Assembly (NCBI GenBank): GCA_963812475.1
Contig: CAWEVI010000029.1
Span: 62,001-126,000 of the forward strand
Reading direction: 5' to 3'
Origin: JAMXLO01 sp963812475
Lineage (GTDB): Bacteria; Pseudomonadota; Alphaproteobacteria; Acetobacterales; Acetobacteraceae
Length of the DNA: 64,000 nucleotides
The notes beneath the pieces are model-generated. The model worked only from the letters and a program-made list of their open reading frames with translations. It had not been told where the DNA came from and did no database searches. Shown piece after piece: positions 43,806 to 52,746 of the stretch (the stretch's first letter is position 1; every line of letters begins with the position of its first letter). A program made the position numbers and the translations under genes.

Positions 43806-46394
43806 TGTTGGCATTTCGCCTGGCATGGCGCGAACTCCGGGGCGCTGTGCGCGGTCCCGCGGGTCAGGCCAGGGGGCAGGCCTGGATCGTGCTGCTCTGC
43901 CTTGCCCTGGGAGTGTCCGTCATCGCCGCCGTGGGCACGCTGCGGACCGCGACCGATCGTGGGCTTGCGGCCGATGGGCGTCGCATCCTGGGCGGCGATC
44001 TGGAGGTTGAAAGCGGCTCGCAGCCGCTGTCGGACACGTTGCGCGACTGGCTGCGCACACGGGGCGCCACGATCTCCGACGTGGTTCAGATGCGCTCCAT
44101 GCTGGTTGCCGCATCCGGCCAGCGCCAACTGGTCCAACTGAAGGTTGTCGATGGCGCTTGGCCGCTGGTCGGTGAAGCGGGGATCACCGCTTCCCCAACT
44201 CTTCCCCGCTCCGCAGGGGAGAAAAATCTGCACTCCCAGCCCCGTCAAGCGGGCGAGGGTAGGGGAGGGGGTGCGGTGGCCATGGCGCTGGCGGACCATG
44301 GCCTGCTTGCCGAGCGCGTCGTGCTGGATCGGCTCAGCCTGCATCCCGGCGACATTGTCCGCCTGGGCAATGCCAGCTTCACCGTCCGCGGCGAACTGGT
44401 CGCCGAGCCCGACCGGGTCGCCGCCCCGTTGATACTCGGCCCCCGTGTGCTGATCTCCGCCGCCGCGCTGGATTCGACCGGGCTGATCGCCCCCGGCTCC
44501 ATGGTGCAGTATGCAATCAGGGCCACGCTGCCGGATCCGCAAGCGACGCTGGACGCACTTCGCGAGGCGTTCCCGGGACAGGGCTGGCGCATCAGGGAAC
44601 CGCGTGACGCCGCTCCCGGCGTGACCCGCTTCATCGACCAGACCAGCCTGTTCATGACCTTGGTGGGGCTGACATCGTTGCTGGTCGGCGGCATCGGCGT
44701 CGCCAACGGCGTGCGTGCCTGGCTCGACGCACGCGCGACCACGCTGGCGACGCTGCGCTGTCTCGGCAGCTCGGCACGGCTGGTGTTCGCCGTTTGCACC
44801 ATCCAGGGTACTGGCGCTCGCGATCGTTGGCGTGCTGATTGGTCTGGTGCTCGGCGCCGTGCTGCCGGTCGTTCTGGTCGCCTGGCTCAGGGATGTTTTG
44901 CCGGTGCCGCCGGTGCTGGGGGTCTACCCTGGCCCGCTGGCGCTCGCGGCCGGCTACGGGCTGCTGACCGCGCTCGCCTTCTCGCTCTGGCCGCTCGGCC
45001 GTGCGGCGCGCATCCCAGGCAGCGCATTGTTCCGCGATGCGCTGATCCCGGAGCGGGCCCGGCCGCCCCGGCCGCTGATGGCAGCCAATGCCGCGGTTGC
45101 GGCGGCACTTGTCGCCCTAACCGTGGCCACCGCCGCCGACCGTCGCTTCGCGCTTTGGTTCTGCGCGGCCGCACTGGCCACGCTCGCGCTGTTCCGTTTC
45201 GCCGGTGCGGCGGTCGTGCTGGCGTCCCGTGCCGGCCGGCGTATCCGCTCGCCCACCGTTCGTCTCGGTCTGGCCAACCTGCACCGGTCCGGCGCTGCCA
45301 CCCCTCTGATGCTGGTGTCGGTCGGGCTGGGCCTCTCCACCCTCGTCGCGGTGGCGCTGATCCAGGGCAATGTGCGGCGGGAAATCCTCGACCAATTGCC
45401 GGTCGATGCGCCGAGCTTCTTTTTCGTGGACATCCAGGACAATCAGCTGGCCCGCTTCGAAACGCTGGTGCGCGGGCAGCCGGGCGTAGAGGATATGCAC
45501 CAGGTTCCAAGCATGCGTGCCCGTATCGTCGCGCTGAACGGCGTGCCGATCGAACAGGTGCACACAACGCCTGATACCAGCTGGGCGCTGCGCGGCGACC
45601 GCGGCCTGACCTATGCTGCAACGCCGCCGCCGGGCACGCGGATCGTCGCGGGCAAGTGGTGGCCGCCCGACTACGCCGGGCCGCCGCTCGTGTCGTTCGA
45701 CGCGGGGCTCGCCAGTGGCTGGGGCATCGGCATCGGTGACGTCATCCGGGTCAACGTGCTCGGCCGCGACGTGGACCTGAAGATCGCGAACCTGCGCGAC
45801 ATTGCCTGGCAGACGCTGTCGCTGAACTTCGTCATGGTCGCGAGTCCCGGCCTGCTTCAGGGCGCGCCCCACACCCACATCGCGACGGTGCGTGTGGCCA
45901 CATCGGAGCAGGGCGGACTGCTGCGCATCGTGACCGACGCACTGCCCAACGTTACCGGCATCCGCGTGGCGGACGTGCTTGCCGCCGTGGCAGCCCTGCT
46001 GGACCAGGTCGCCGCCGCGCTCGCCGCCACCGGCTCGCTGACCCTGATTGCAGGTGTGCTCGTTCTGGTCGGCGCGGTTGCCGCTGGGCAGCGCCGGCGT
46101 ACCCGCGAGGCGATCATCCTCAAGACCCTCGGGGCGACACGCAGCCAGATCCGCGCCGCCTGGCTGGTGGAGTTCGGCGTGCTGGGCCTGGCCGCTGGTC
46201 TGATCGCGGCCCTGGTGGGGACCCTGGCAAGCTTTGGCGTGGTCCGCTACATCATGCATATCGACTGGGTGATCCTGCCGGGCATGCTTGCGGCCACCGT
46301 GATCGGGTCTCTCGCCATGGTGCTGTTCTTCGGCTATGCTAGCGTTGCGACCGCGCTGAGGGCCAAGGCGGCTCCCATGCTGCGGAACGAGTGA
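43802..46394 (+). pseudogene. ybbP: FtsX-like ABC permease (YbbP type), frameshifted
   Basis: Large permease with two FtsX domains and big periplasmic loops, partner of the ATPase just upstream. The first frame reads through FRLAWRELRG, VSVIAAVGTLRTATDRGL and the first membrane block GLTSLLVGGIGVANGVRAWLDAR to RLVFAVCTIQ. It then shifts; the second frame continues VLALAIVGVLIGLVLGAVLPV to the C-terminus ALRAKAAPMLRNE. Removing one G in the GGG at 44806-44808 restores ~860 residues. An in-frame palindromic repeat at 44186-44275 inserts ~28 Arg/Gly/Pro-rich residues into the first periplasmic domain. Either feature could impair function. Confidence 0.82.
44186..44275. repeat. Palindrome-like repeat inside the ABC permease gene
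   Basis: TTCCCCAACTCTTCCCCGCT and, ~45 bases on, a complementary-looking GCGGGCGAGGGTAGGGGAGG segment flank a short spacer; arms pair imperfectly. In frame it encodes SPTLPRSAGEKNLHSQPRQA then GEGRGGG, not expected in the family between VDGAWPLVGEAG and AMALADHGLL. Its style matches the addA insert. Confidence 0.65.
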
Positions 46395-46515
46395 AGGCGG
46401 GTAGCCACAACGGGCGTTACCAAGCTTTCATTGCCAGCCTGGCTTGCCACCGGCCCGGACGATCTCCAAATTGAGAGGTCGCGGGCATTCCGCCCGAGAG
46501 GTAAAAGGGGAAACC

Positions 46516-47286
46516 ATGGCCTTCAGTCCCGACTACCGGACCTACCCACAAGCATCGGCCGCCACGACCGCTGCGGTCCTGGACGCCGGCCTTCGCGCTT
46601 ATATGCTGCGGGTCTACAACTGGATGACTTCCGGTTTGCTGTTGACCGGCGTCGTCGCCTACACCATCGCAAATACCAGCCTGATCGACGTGTTCTATCC
46701 CTTGGTCATGACACCCGCGGGACCGCGACACACACCGTCGGCACTTGCGATGATCTCTATTTTCGCGCCGCTCGCTTTCGTGCTTGTACTGAGTTTGGGC
46801 GTGAACCGACTGTCGCGTTCGACCGCGCAGGCACTGTATTGGGCATTCTGCGCCGCAATGGGCGCCAGCCTGACCAACATTTTCCTGATCTACACGAGCG
46901 AGTCGATCGTCCGGGTGTTCTTCATCACCGCGGCGACCTTCGCGGCGACAAGCATCTATGGCTACACGACCAAGGCGGACCTGACGCGGATGGGCAGCTT
47001 TATGATGATGGGGCTGTTCGGCATCATCATCGCCAGCCTGGTGAACATGTTCATGGCCAGTTCGGCCTTGCAGTTCGCCATCAGCATCATCGGCGTGGTG
47101 GTCTTCACCGGTCTGACCGCATACGACACGCAGCGCATCAAGGCGACCTACGTTCAGTATGCCTATGCCGAAGGGACGGAGGGGGCTGCCAAGCGGAGCG
47201 TGTATGACGCGCTGAGCCTCTACCTCAACTTCATCAACCTGTTCATGCTGCTGCTGCAGTTGCTGGGCAACAGGAACAACAGCTAG
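46516..47286 (+). CDS. Bax inhibitor-1/YccA family membrane protein
   Basis: 256 residues with seven membrane helices and the family signature VVVFTGLTAYDTQRIKATY near the C-terminus, and FFITAATFAATSIYGYTTKADLTRMG. Bacterial members are pH-sensitive calcium leak channels or modulators of the FtsH protease (YccA). The ATG at 46516 is chosen because upstream codons add unrelated residues. A strong terminator follows. Confidence 0.92.
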   Translation: MAFSPDYRTYPQASAATTAAVLDAGLRAYMLRVYNWMTSGLLLTGVVAYTIANTSLIDVFYPLVMTPAGPRHTPSALAMISIFAPLAFVLVLSLGVNRLSRSTAQALYWAFCAAMGASLTNIFLIYTSESIVRVFFITAATFAATSIYGYTTKADLTRMGSFMMMGLFGIIIASLVNMFMASSALQFAISIIGVVVFTGLTAYDTQRIKATYVQYAYAEGTEGAAKRSVYDALSLYLNFINLFMLLLQLLGNRNNS

Positions 47287-47310
47287 GCAGCGGCGCGCCT
47301 GTGCTACCAG

Positions 47311-47339
47311 GGGCCTCGGGGCAACCCGAGGCCCTTTTT
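47311..47339 (+). terminator. Rho-independent terminator
   Basis: GGGCCTCGGG, loop GCAA, CCCGAGGCCC and then TTTTT, right after the Bax-inhibitor-1 family gene. The stem is perfect over ten base pairs. Confidence 0.9.
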
Positions 47340-47356
47340 GCATGAGAGGAGAGCAG

Positions 47357-48118
47357 ATGGCAGCGGCGACGATTGATGTTCCCGCGGGCGGGTACCGCTA
47401 TATTCCATTCGCGTTCCAGTATTCCGGTGGCGTCGAGGCCCTCGACGGCTACCGGATCGAACGGGTGGAATTTGCCCGGCCGCTGCCGCTCGCGGCCGGT
47501 TTCGCCTGGATCGAGGACTATCTGGGAAAGCTGGGTGTATCGCTGGTTGGCTTCTGTGCCTGCGAGCTTCGGTCGCCCGCGCAGTTCACCGATACCGGCT
47601 TCATCGCCTTCAATCGCCATTATACCGGCACGCTGAAGCGTTGGGGCGTGATGAAGAACGACGAGGACAATCCGGTCGCGCGGAGCAACGTCATCCCGCC
47701 GCTGCACAAGCCGGCCGAGCCGAGCTTCTTCGCGTTCTGCTATGCCCGTCCCGCCGCGGGCGCGTCAGGATCGTTCGTCATCGCCGGCAGTGGCGAGGCG
47801 GGAGATGGCCCCGCGCCGTACTCCGAGCGCACGATCCGCTACGGCGAAACCAGTCCGGCGGCGATGTGCGAGAAGGCGCAATTCGTGCTCGGACGGATGG
47901 AGGAGCGCATGGCCGCGCTCGGCAAGTCGTGGGCCGACACCACGGCCACACAGGTCTATGCGGTGCACGATATTCATTCGTTTCTCGCCGATGAGATCGT
48001 GCAACGCGGCGCGGCGCACCACGGACTGATCTGGCACTACGCACGTCCGCCGGTCGAAGGCCTGGAGTACGAGATGGACTGCCGTTCGGTGCCGGTGGAG
48101 CATCGGGTGCAGCCGTAG
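47357..48118 (+). CDS. Conserved hypothetical protein
   Basis: 253 residues, soluble, no signal or membrane segment. It begins GGYRYIPFAFQYSGG, has VSLVGFCACELRSPAQFTD, NVIPPLHKPAEPSFFAFCYARP, MCEKAQFVLGRMEERMAALG and ends with IVQRGAAHHGLIWHYARPPVEGLEYEMD. I cannot place it with certainty; it recalls proteins annotated as CnbZ-type 2-aminomuconate deaminases (RidA-like), but that is recollection, not shown here. Its own ribosome site (GAGGAGAGCAG) sits 3' of the terminator, so it is probably a separate unit. Confidence 0.6.
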   Translation: MAAATIDVPAGGYRYIPFAFQYSGGVEALDGYRIERVEFARPLPLAAGFAWIEDYLGKLGVSLVGFCACELRSPAQFTDTGFIAFNRHYTGTLKRWGVMKNDEDNPVARSNVIPPLHKPAEPSFFAFCYARPAAGASGSFVIAGSGEAGDGPAPYSERTIRYGETSPAAMCEKAQFVLGRMEERMAALGKSWADTTATQVYAVHDIHSFLADEIVQRGAAHHGLIWHYARPPVEGLEYEMDCRSVPVEHRVQP

Positions 48119-48183
48119 CGGGCCTGGGTCCCCGCGAAACATGTCACTGTGGAGGCAGGGGGCGCGGACCCGGCTCCTGCTGT

Positions 48184-51100
48184 TCATTCCGCTACGTGCG
48201 CCGTTGCCGCCGGTTCCTTCGTCTGCCCCTTTTTCCGCTCGTCGAGCCGCTGCAGCACGGCGAAAAACGATGGCACGAACAACACGGCAAGGCAGGTCGA
48301 TGCAATCATGCCGCTGAACACGCTGATCCCGAGCGAGCGGCGGGCATTTGCTCCCGCACCTGTCGCCAGGACCAGCGGTAGAACGCCGAGTATAAACGCA
48401 AACAACGTCATCAGGATCGGCCGGAACCGGACACGCGACGCCTCGACCGCCGCTTCCAATATCGACTTGCCGTCAATGATCCGACGCTCGCGCGCGACTT
48501 CGACGATCAGGATGCCGTTCTTCGCCGAGAGGGCGATCAACAACATCAGTCCGATCTGCGTGTAGAGATTGTTGGCGACCCCGAGGCTGGTCAGAGCGAT
48601 GACCGGTCCCAGCAGCGCCAGCGGCACCGCCGAAAGCACTGCCAACGGCAGAATCCAGCTGCCGTATTGACCGGCGAGGCAAAGATACACCAGCAACACC
48701 GACAGGCCGAAGACGTAGACGAGCTGATTGCCGGTAATCTTCTCCTGGTAGGACATCGCCGACCATTCAAAGGTGACATCGCTCGGCAGCACCCTGCGCG
48801 CGATCTCCTCCATGGCGGCCATCGACTGGCCGGAACTGAAGCCGCGCGCGGGGCCGCCAACGATCGTGGCCGATGGAAAGAGATTGTAGAGCGTGGTCAG
48901 CGCCGGCGCGACCACCGGACCCAGGTGCGCGATCGATCCGATCGGCACCATGTTCCCGTCCTGGCTGCGGACGTACATATTGAGCAGGTCATCCGGTTGC
49001 AGGCGAAACTGCAATTCAGCCTGCACATAGACCTGAAGCGACAGACCAAACTTGTTGAACTGATTGACGTAGGTGGACCCCAGATAGTCGGTAAGCGCCG
49101 CGAATACGTCGCCGACCGATACGCGCAAGGTTTCCGCTCTCGCGCGATCCACCGTCACCGCCACATGCGGCGCGCCGGGACTGTAGGTCGTCAGCACATT
49201 CTGCAGCCGCGGGTCGCTGCCCGCCTCCTTGACGATCTGCTGGGCGAGATCACCCAGCTTCTGATAATCGAAGTTGCCGCCGAGCATTTCCAACTGCATC
49301 TGGAAGCCGCCGGCATTGCCGATGCCCTGGATCGCCGGCGGCGGCAGCACGAACGGCCGCCCGTCCGGCAGCGACGCAAGGGCCGCTTGCAGATTGCGGA
49401 AGATCGACAGCAGGTCCTGGTCCTTGGCCTTCAATCGTTCCGAGAACGGCTTGAGCATGACCCAGCTCGCGCCGGCGTTGGCGAGGTCGGCGCTGTTGTC
49501 GAGGATCGACATCCCCGAGATGGCGATGACCTGCTGCACGCCTGGCACCTGGAGCGCGCGCCGGTTCACCTCCTCGAGCGCTGCCGCCGTGCGGCCCAGC
49601 GAGGCGCCGTCCGGCAACTGCATGGCGACCATCACATAGCCCTGGTCGTCGATCGGGATGAACGCGGTCGGCAGCCGCGCGAGGCCCCAGAATCCAAAAC
49701 CGGCGACCACCAGGGCGATCGCCACCATCAGACCGCTGCGCCGCACCATACGCCCGATCAGGGCTGTATACGCGTTCTCCATCCGGTCATAGACGCGGTT
49801 GAAGCCGCGATAGAAGAAGTTGCGCTGCTCCGGCGGCACCGGCGTGCGAAGCCACAACGCGCACTGCGTCGGCTTCAGCGTGGCAGCGTTCACCGCGCTG
49901 ATCAGCGCGGTCGCCGCAATCACCAGCGCGAATTGCGCGAACATGTTGCCGGTCAGGCCCGGCACGAACGCGGCCGGTATGAACACGGCCATCAGCACAA
50001 GGGTGATGCCGATGATCGGGCCGAACAGTTCGTCCATCGCCTTGATGGCGGCGTCGTGACCCGACATGCCCTGCTCGATGTACTTGGACACTCCTTCCAC
50101 GATGACGATTGCGTCGTCCACCACGATGCCGATCGCCAGCACGATGCCGAACAGGGTGGACAGATTAACGGTGAACCCGAGTGCCGCCATGCCGGCGAAC
50201 GCGCCGATGATGGTGACGGGAACCGTTGTCGCGGGCACCAGGGTGGCGCGGAAGTTCTGCAGGAACACCAGGATAACGATCAGCACCAGGATGCCCGCCT
50301 GGTACAGCGTCTTATAAACCTCCGTGATGGAATCCTGGACGAAGACCGTGGTGTCGTACGGGACGGCGTAGTGCAGGCCCTGTGGGAAGCGGCGGGACAG
50401 CTCCGCCATCTTCGCCGAGACCTCCTTGCCCACCTGAAGCGAATTGGCCTCGGGGGTCTGGTAGATGCCGATGCCCGCGGCCGGCTTGCCGTCCAGCCTG
50501 AAGTCCTGCGAGTAGGTCTGCGAGCCCAGCTCGATGCGTCCGATGTCGCGCACACGGATCAGACGGCCGCCCTGCGCGGTCTGGTCCTTGACGATGATGT
50601 CGCCGAACTGGCCCGGGTCGTTCAACCGCGACTGGATGTCCACGGTGTACTGGAACTGCTGGTCCTTCGGCGCCGGCGGCATTCCCACCTGTCCGGCAGC
50701 GACGTTCTGGCTCTGCTCGCGGATGGCGTCGATTACATCCTTCGGCACCAGCCCAAATGAAAACAGCTTCTGCGGATCCATCCAGATGCGCATGGAATAC
50801 GTGCCGGCACCGAATACCTTGACACTGCCGACGCCGGGCAGGCGCGCCAGCTCGTTGATCAGGTTGATGGTCGCGTAGTTGCTCATATACAGGCTGTCGT
50901 ACTTCCCGTCCGGCGAATTCAGGGTCACGATCTGGAGCAGCGCGGTGCTCTTCTTCTGCACGCTCACGCCCTGCGCCTGCACCGGCTCCGGCAGCGAGGC
51001 CATCGCGATTTGCACGCGGTTCTGCACCAGCACCTGGTCGATATCCGGATCAGTACCGATCTGAAATGTCACCGTCAGGTTGTAGGTGCCATCGGCGGCA

Positions 51101-51348
51101 CTGGTGCTCTCCATGTACAGCATGCGATCGACGCCGTTGACCTGAAGCTCGATCGGCAGAGCAATCGTATCGATGACGGTCTGCGCGCTGGCGCCGGGAT
51201 AGCTCGCGCTTACTGATACGGTCGGCGGCACCACGTTCGGGTATTCGGACACAGGAAGACGGTACAGGGAGACGACGCCGAGCAGCACCAGGACGATCGC
51301 CAGCACATTGGCGAGGACCGGGCGCTCGATGAAGAATTTCGACATCAT
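48184..51348 (-). CDS. RND efflux pump permease (HAE1 family)
   Basis: 1054 residues, full-length AcrB/MexB-type trimeric antiporter. FFIERPVLANVLAIVLVLLG at the start, proton-relay Asp pair in GIVVDDAIVIVE and Lys in ALSAKNGILIVE, and PxxxSVSASYPGA porter motif. It expels drugs or other hydrophobics from the inner membrane and periplasm using the proton gradient. The ATG at 51348 has GGAGA seven bases upstream. It is the last gene of an operon encoding outer membrane factor, adaptor and permease; no regulator lies beside it. Confidence 0.94.
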   Translation of the reverse strand: MMSKFFIERPVLANVLAIVLVLLGVVSLYRLPVSEYPNVVPPTVSVSASYPGASAQTVIDTIALPIELQVNGVDRMLYMESTSAADGTYNLTVTFQIGTDPDIDQVLVQNRVQIAMASLPEPVQAQGVSVQKKSTALLQIVTLNSPDGKYDSLYMSNYATINLINELARLPGVGSVKVFGAGTYSMRIWMDPQKLFSFGLVPKDVIDAIREQSQNVAAGQVGMPPAPKDQQFQYTVDIQSRLNDPGQFGDIIVKDQTAQGGRLIRVRDIGRIELGSQTYSQDFRLDGKPAAGIGIYQTPEANSLQVGKEVSAKMAELSRRFPQGLHYAVPYDTTVFVQDSITEVYKTLYQAGILVLIVILVFLQNFRATLVPATTVPVTIIGAFAGMAALGFTVNLSTLFGIVLAIGIVVDDAIVIVEGVSKYIEQGMSGHDAAIKAMDELFGPIIGITLVLMAVFIPAAFVPGLTGNMFAQFALVIAATALISAVNAATLKPTQCALWLRTPVPPEQRNFFYRGFNRVYDRMENAYTALIGRMVRRSGLMVAIALVVAGFGFWGLARLPTAFIPIDDQGYVMVAMQLPDGASLGRTAAALEEVNRRALQVPGVQQVIAISGMSILDNSADLANAGASWVMLKPFSERLKAKDQDLLSIFRNLQAALASLPDGRPFVLPPPAIQGIGNAGGFQMQLEMLGGNFDYQKLGDLAQQIVKEAGSDPRLQNVLTTYSPGAPHVAVTVDRARAETLRVSVGDVFAALTDYLGSTYVNQFNKFGLSLQVYVQAELQFRLQPDDLLNMYVRSQDGNMVPIGSIAHLGPVVAPALTTLYNLFPSATIVGGPARGFSSGQSMAAMEEIARRVLPSDVTFEWSAMSYQEKITGNQLVYVFGLSVLLVYLCLAGQYGSWILPLAVLSAVPLALLGPVIALTSLGVANNLYTQIGLMLLIALSAKNGILIVEVARERRIIDGKSILEAAVEASRVRFRPILMTLFAFILGVLPLVLATGAGANARRSLGISVFSGMIASTCLAVLFVPSFFAVLQRLDERKKGQTKEPAATAHVAE

Positions 51349-51359
51349 CGGCGCATCTC

Positions 51360-52739
51360 CTACCCGCCGATGGTCGTCAGTTGCGGCGTCACCTTCGTGC
51401 CGGGAGTGGCGCGCCATAGCTCGCCGGTCACCACGCGGTCGCCCGGCGCGATACCGGACGCGATGACGCGCATATCGCCGATCAGTTCGCCAAGCTGCAC
51501 ATAACGCTGCTGGACGACGTTGTCCGCGTTCAGGACCAGCAGGTAGCGACCGCCCTGATCCTCCTGGAGGTCGCGGTCCGGCACCAGCAGCGCGCTCTGC
51601 ACGACCTTGCCCATCGGAAGACGGATCTTGACGAACACCCCGGGCAAAAGGGTGCGATCAGGGTTGGGAAGGATGCCGCGCACAAGGAGCGTCCCGGTCG
51701 CCTGATCGATCGCCGGTGCGATATACTCTATCGTGCCGCGATGCGGGAACCCAGTCTCATCTGACAGGGCGGCCTCGATCGGAATCCTGTTCACTTCGGC
51801 CAACGTGAGCCGCCGCTGGTCCAGGTTGGCCCGGATCTGCAAGGCCTGCTGCGTGCTGATATTGGCGACCACATAAATCGGGTCCAGCTGAACGATATCG
51901 ACCAAGGCGGCTTCCTGGCCGTTTCCGCCGACGACATTGCCCGGATCGATGAGGTGCTTGCCCATCTGACCGTCGAACGGCGCCCTGATTTCGGTGTAAT
52001 TCATGTTCAGCTGCGCGATCGCCACCTGTGCCTGGGCCGCCAGGATATTTGCCTCCGCGCTGCTTCGCTCGAAATTCCAGTGATCAACGTCGACCTGCGT
52101 CGCGGCATCCCGTTTGAGCAGTGCCGTGTAGCGGACGACCTCGGTCTTCGCATAGAGCAGCGCGGCCTGCTGGAGCTGCAGCTGCGCCTGGGCCTGTTGC
52201 AGCTGGGCCTTGTACTGGTCCTGTTGAATCGTGACCAGCAGATCGCCCTTCCGGACCAGTTGCCCGTCGGCGAAATGCAATTGGTCCAGGAAGCCCACGA
52301 CGCGGGCGATGAGCTTGACCTGGTTGACGGCGGCGGCATTGCCGGTGATCTCAAGATAGTCGCTGACTGTCTGGACCTTTGGCTGCACGACCGGGATTGT
52401 TGGCGGCGCCTGTCCGGGGAACTGCGCCTGCGCCGCGGCCGGCGGCGGTGGGGGCGCCGTCTGCGGTGGCGCAGGCGTGGGTGGCGCAGGAGCTTGTGGC
52501 GCAGGAGCGGGCGTTGCACGAGCAGCTGTCGCGGGAGCGGGCGCCGGAGCCGCGCTGGCTCCGGGCTTTGCGTTTTTCCCGGTGATGTCGTCCCACCAGC
52601 GGTCCAAAAACCCGGCCGCCCGGATCTGCCCGATCGACATTCCGATCATCACGGTGAACACGACCGCAAAGACGACGGCCCGATACCCTGCCTTCCGCCA
52701 AGCCGTCGCCAACGGACGCATATTGGGAGAAAATTTCAC
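51360..52739 (-). CDS. RND efflux periplasmic adaptor with long Pro/Ala linker
   Basis: 459 residues. Residues ~1-40 form a membrane anchor with a basic start. A FLDRWWDDITGKN patch and a ~55-residue Ala/Pro linker (58-113) follow; only then does the usual adaptor begin (VSDYLEITGNAAAVNQVKLIARVVGFLDQ). Coiled-coil Gln-rich hairpin (QQAQAQLQLQQAALL), lipoyl half-motifs and the beta-barrel domain are normal. Most RND adaptors are lipoproteins or short-anchored, so the linker is unusual. It lies between the outer membrane factor (eight bases) and the permease (twelve bases). Confidence 0.9.
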   Translation of the reverse strand: MKFSPNMRPLATAWRKAGYRAVVFAVVFTVMIGMSIGQIRAAGFLDRWWDDITGKNAKPGASAAPAPAPATAARATPAPAPQAPAPPTPAPPQTAPPPPPAAAQAQFPGQAPPTIPVVQPKVQTVSDYLEITGNAAAVNQVKLIARVVGFLDQLHFADGQLVRKGDLLVTIQQDQYKAQLQQAQAQLQLQQAALLYAKTEVVRYTALLKRDAATQVDVDHWNFERSSAEANILAAQAQVAIAQLNMNYTEIRAPFDGQMGKHLIDPGNVVGGNGQEAALVDIVQLDPIYVVANISTQQALQIRANLDQRRLTLAEVNRIPIEAALSDETGFPHRGTIEYIAPAIDQATGTLLVRGILPNPDRTLLPGVFVKIRLPMGKVVQSALLVPDRDLQEDQGGRYLLVLNADNVVQQRYVQLGELIGDMRVIASGIAPGDRVVTGELWRATPGTKVTPQLTTIGG

Positions 52740-52746
52740 GACAACC

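Noticed and set aside
48667..50760. Very long plus-strand open frame (~697 codons) inside the RND permease gene
   Set aside because: It is antisense to a full-length, motif-complete permease; its translation is Arg/His-rich with no family motif. A GC-rich shadow.
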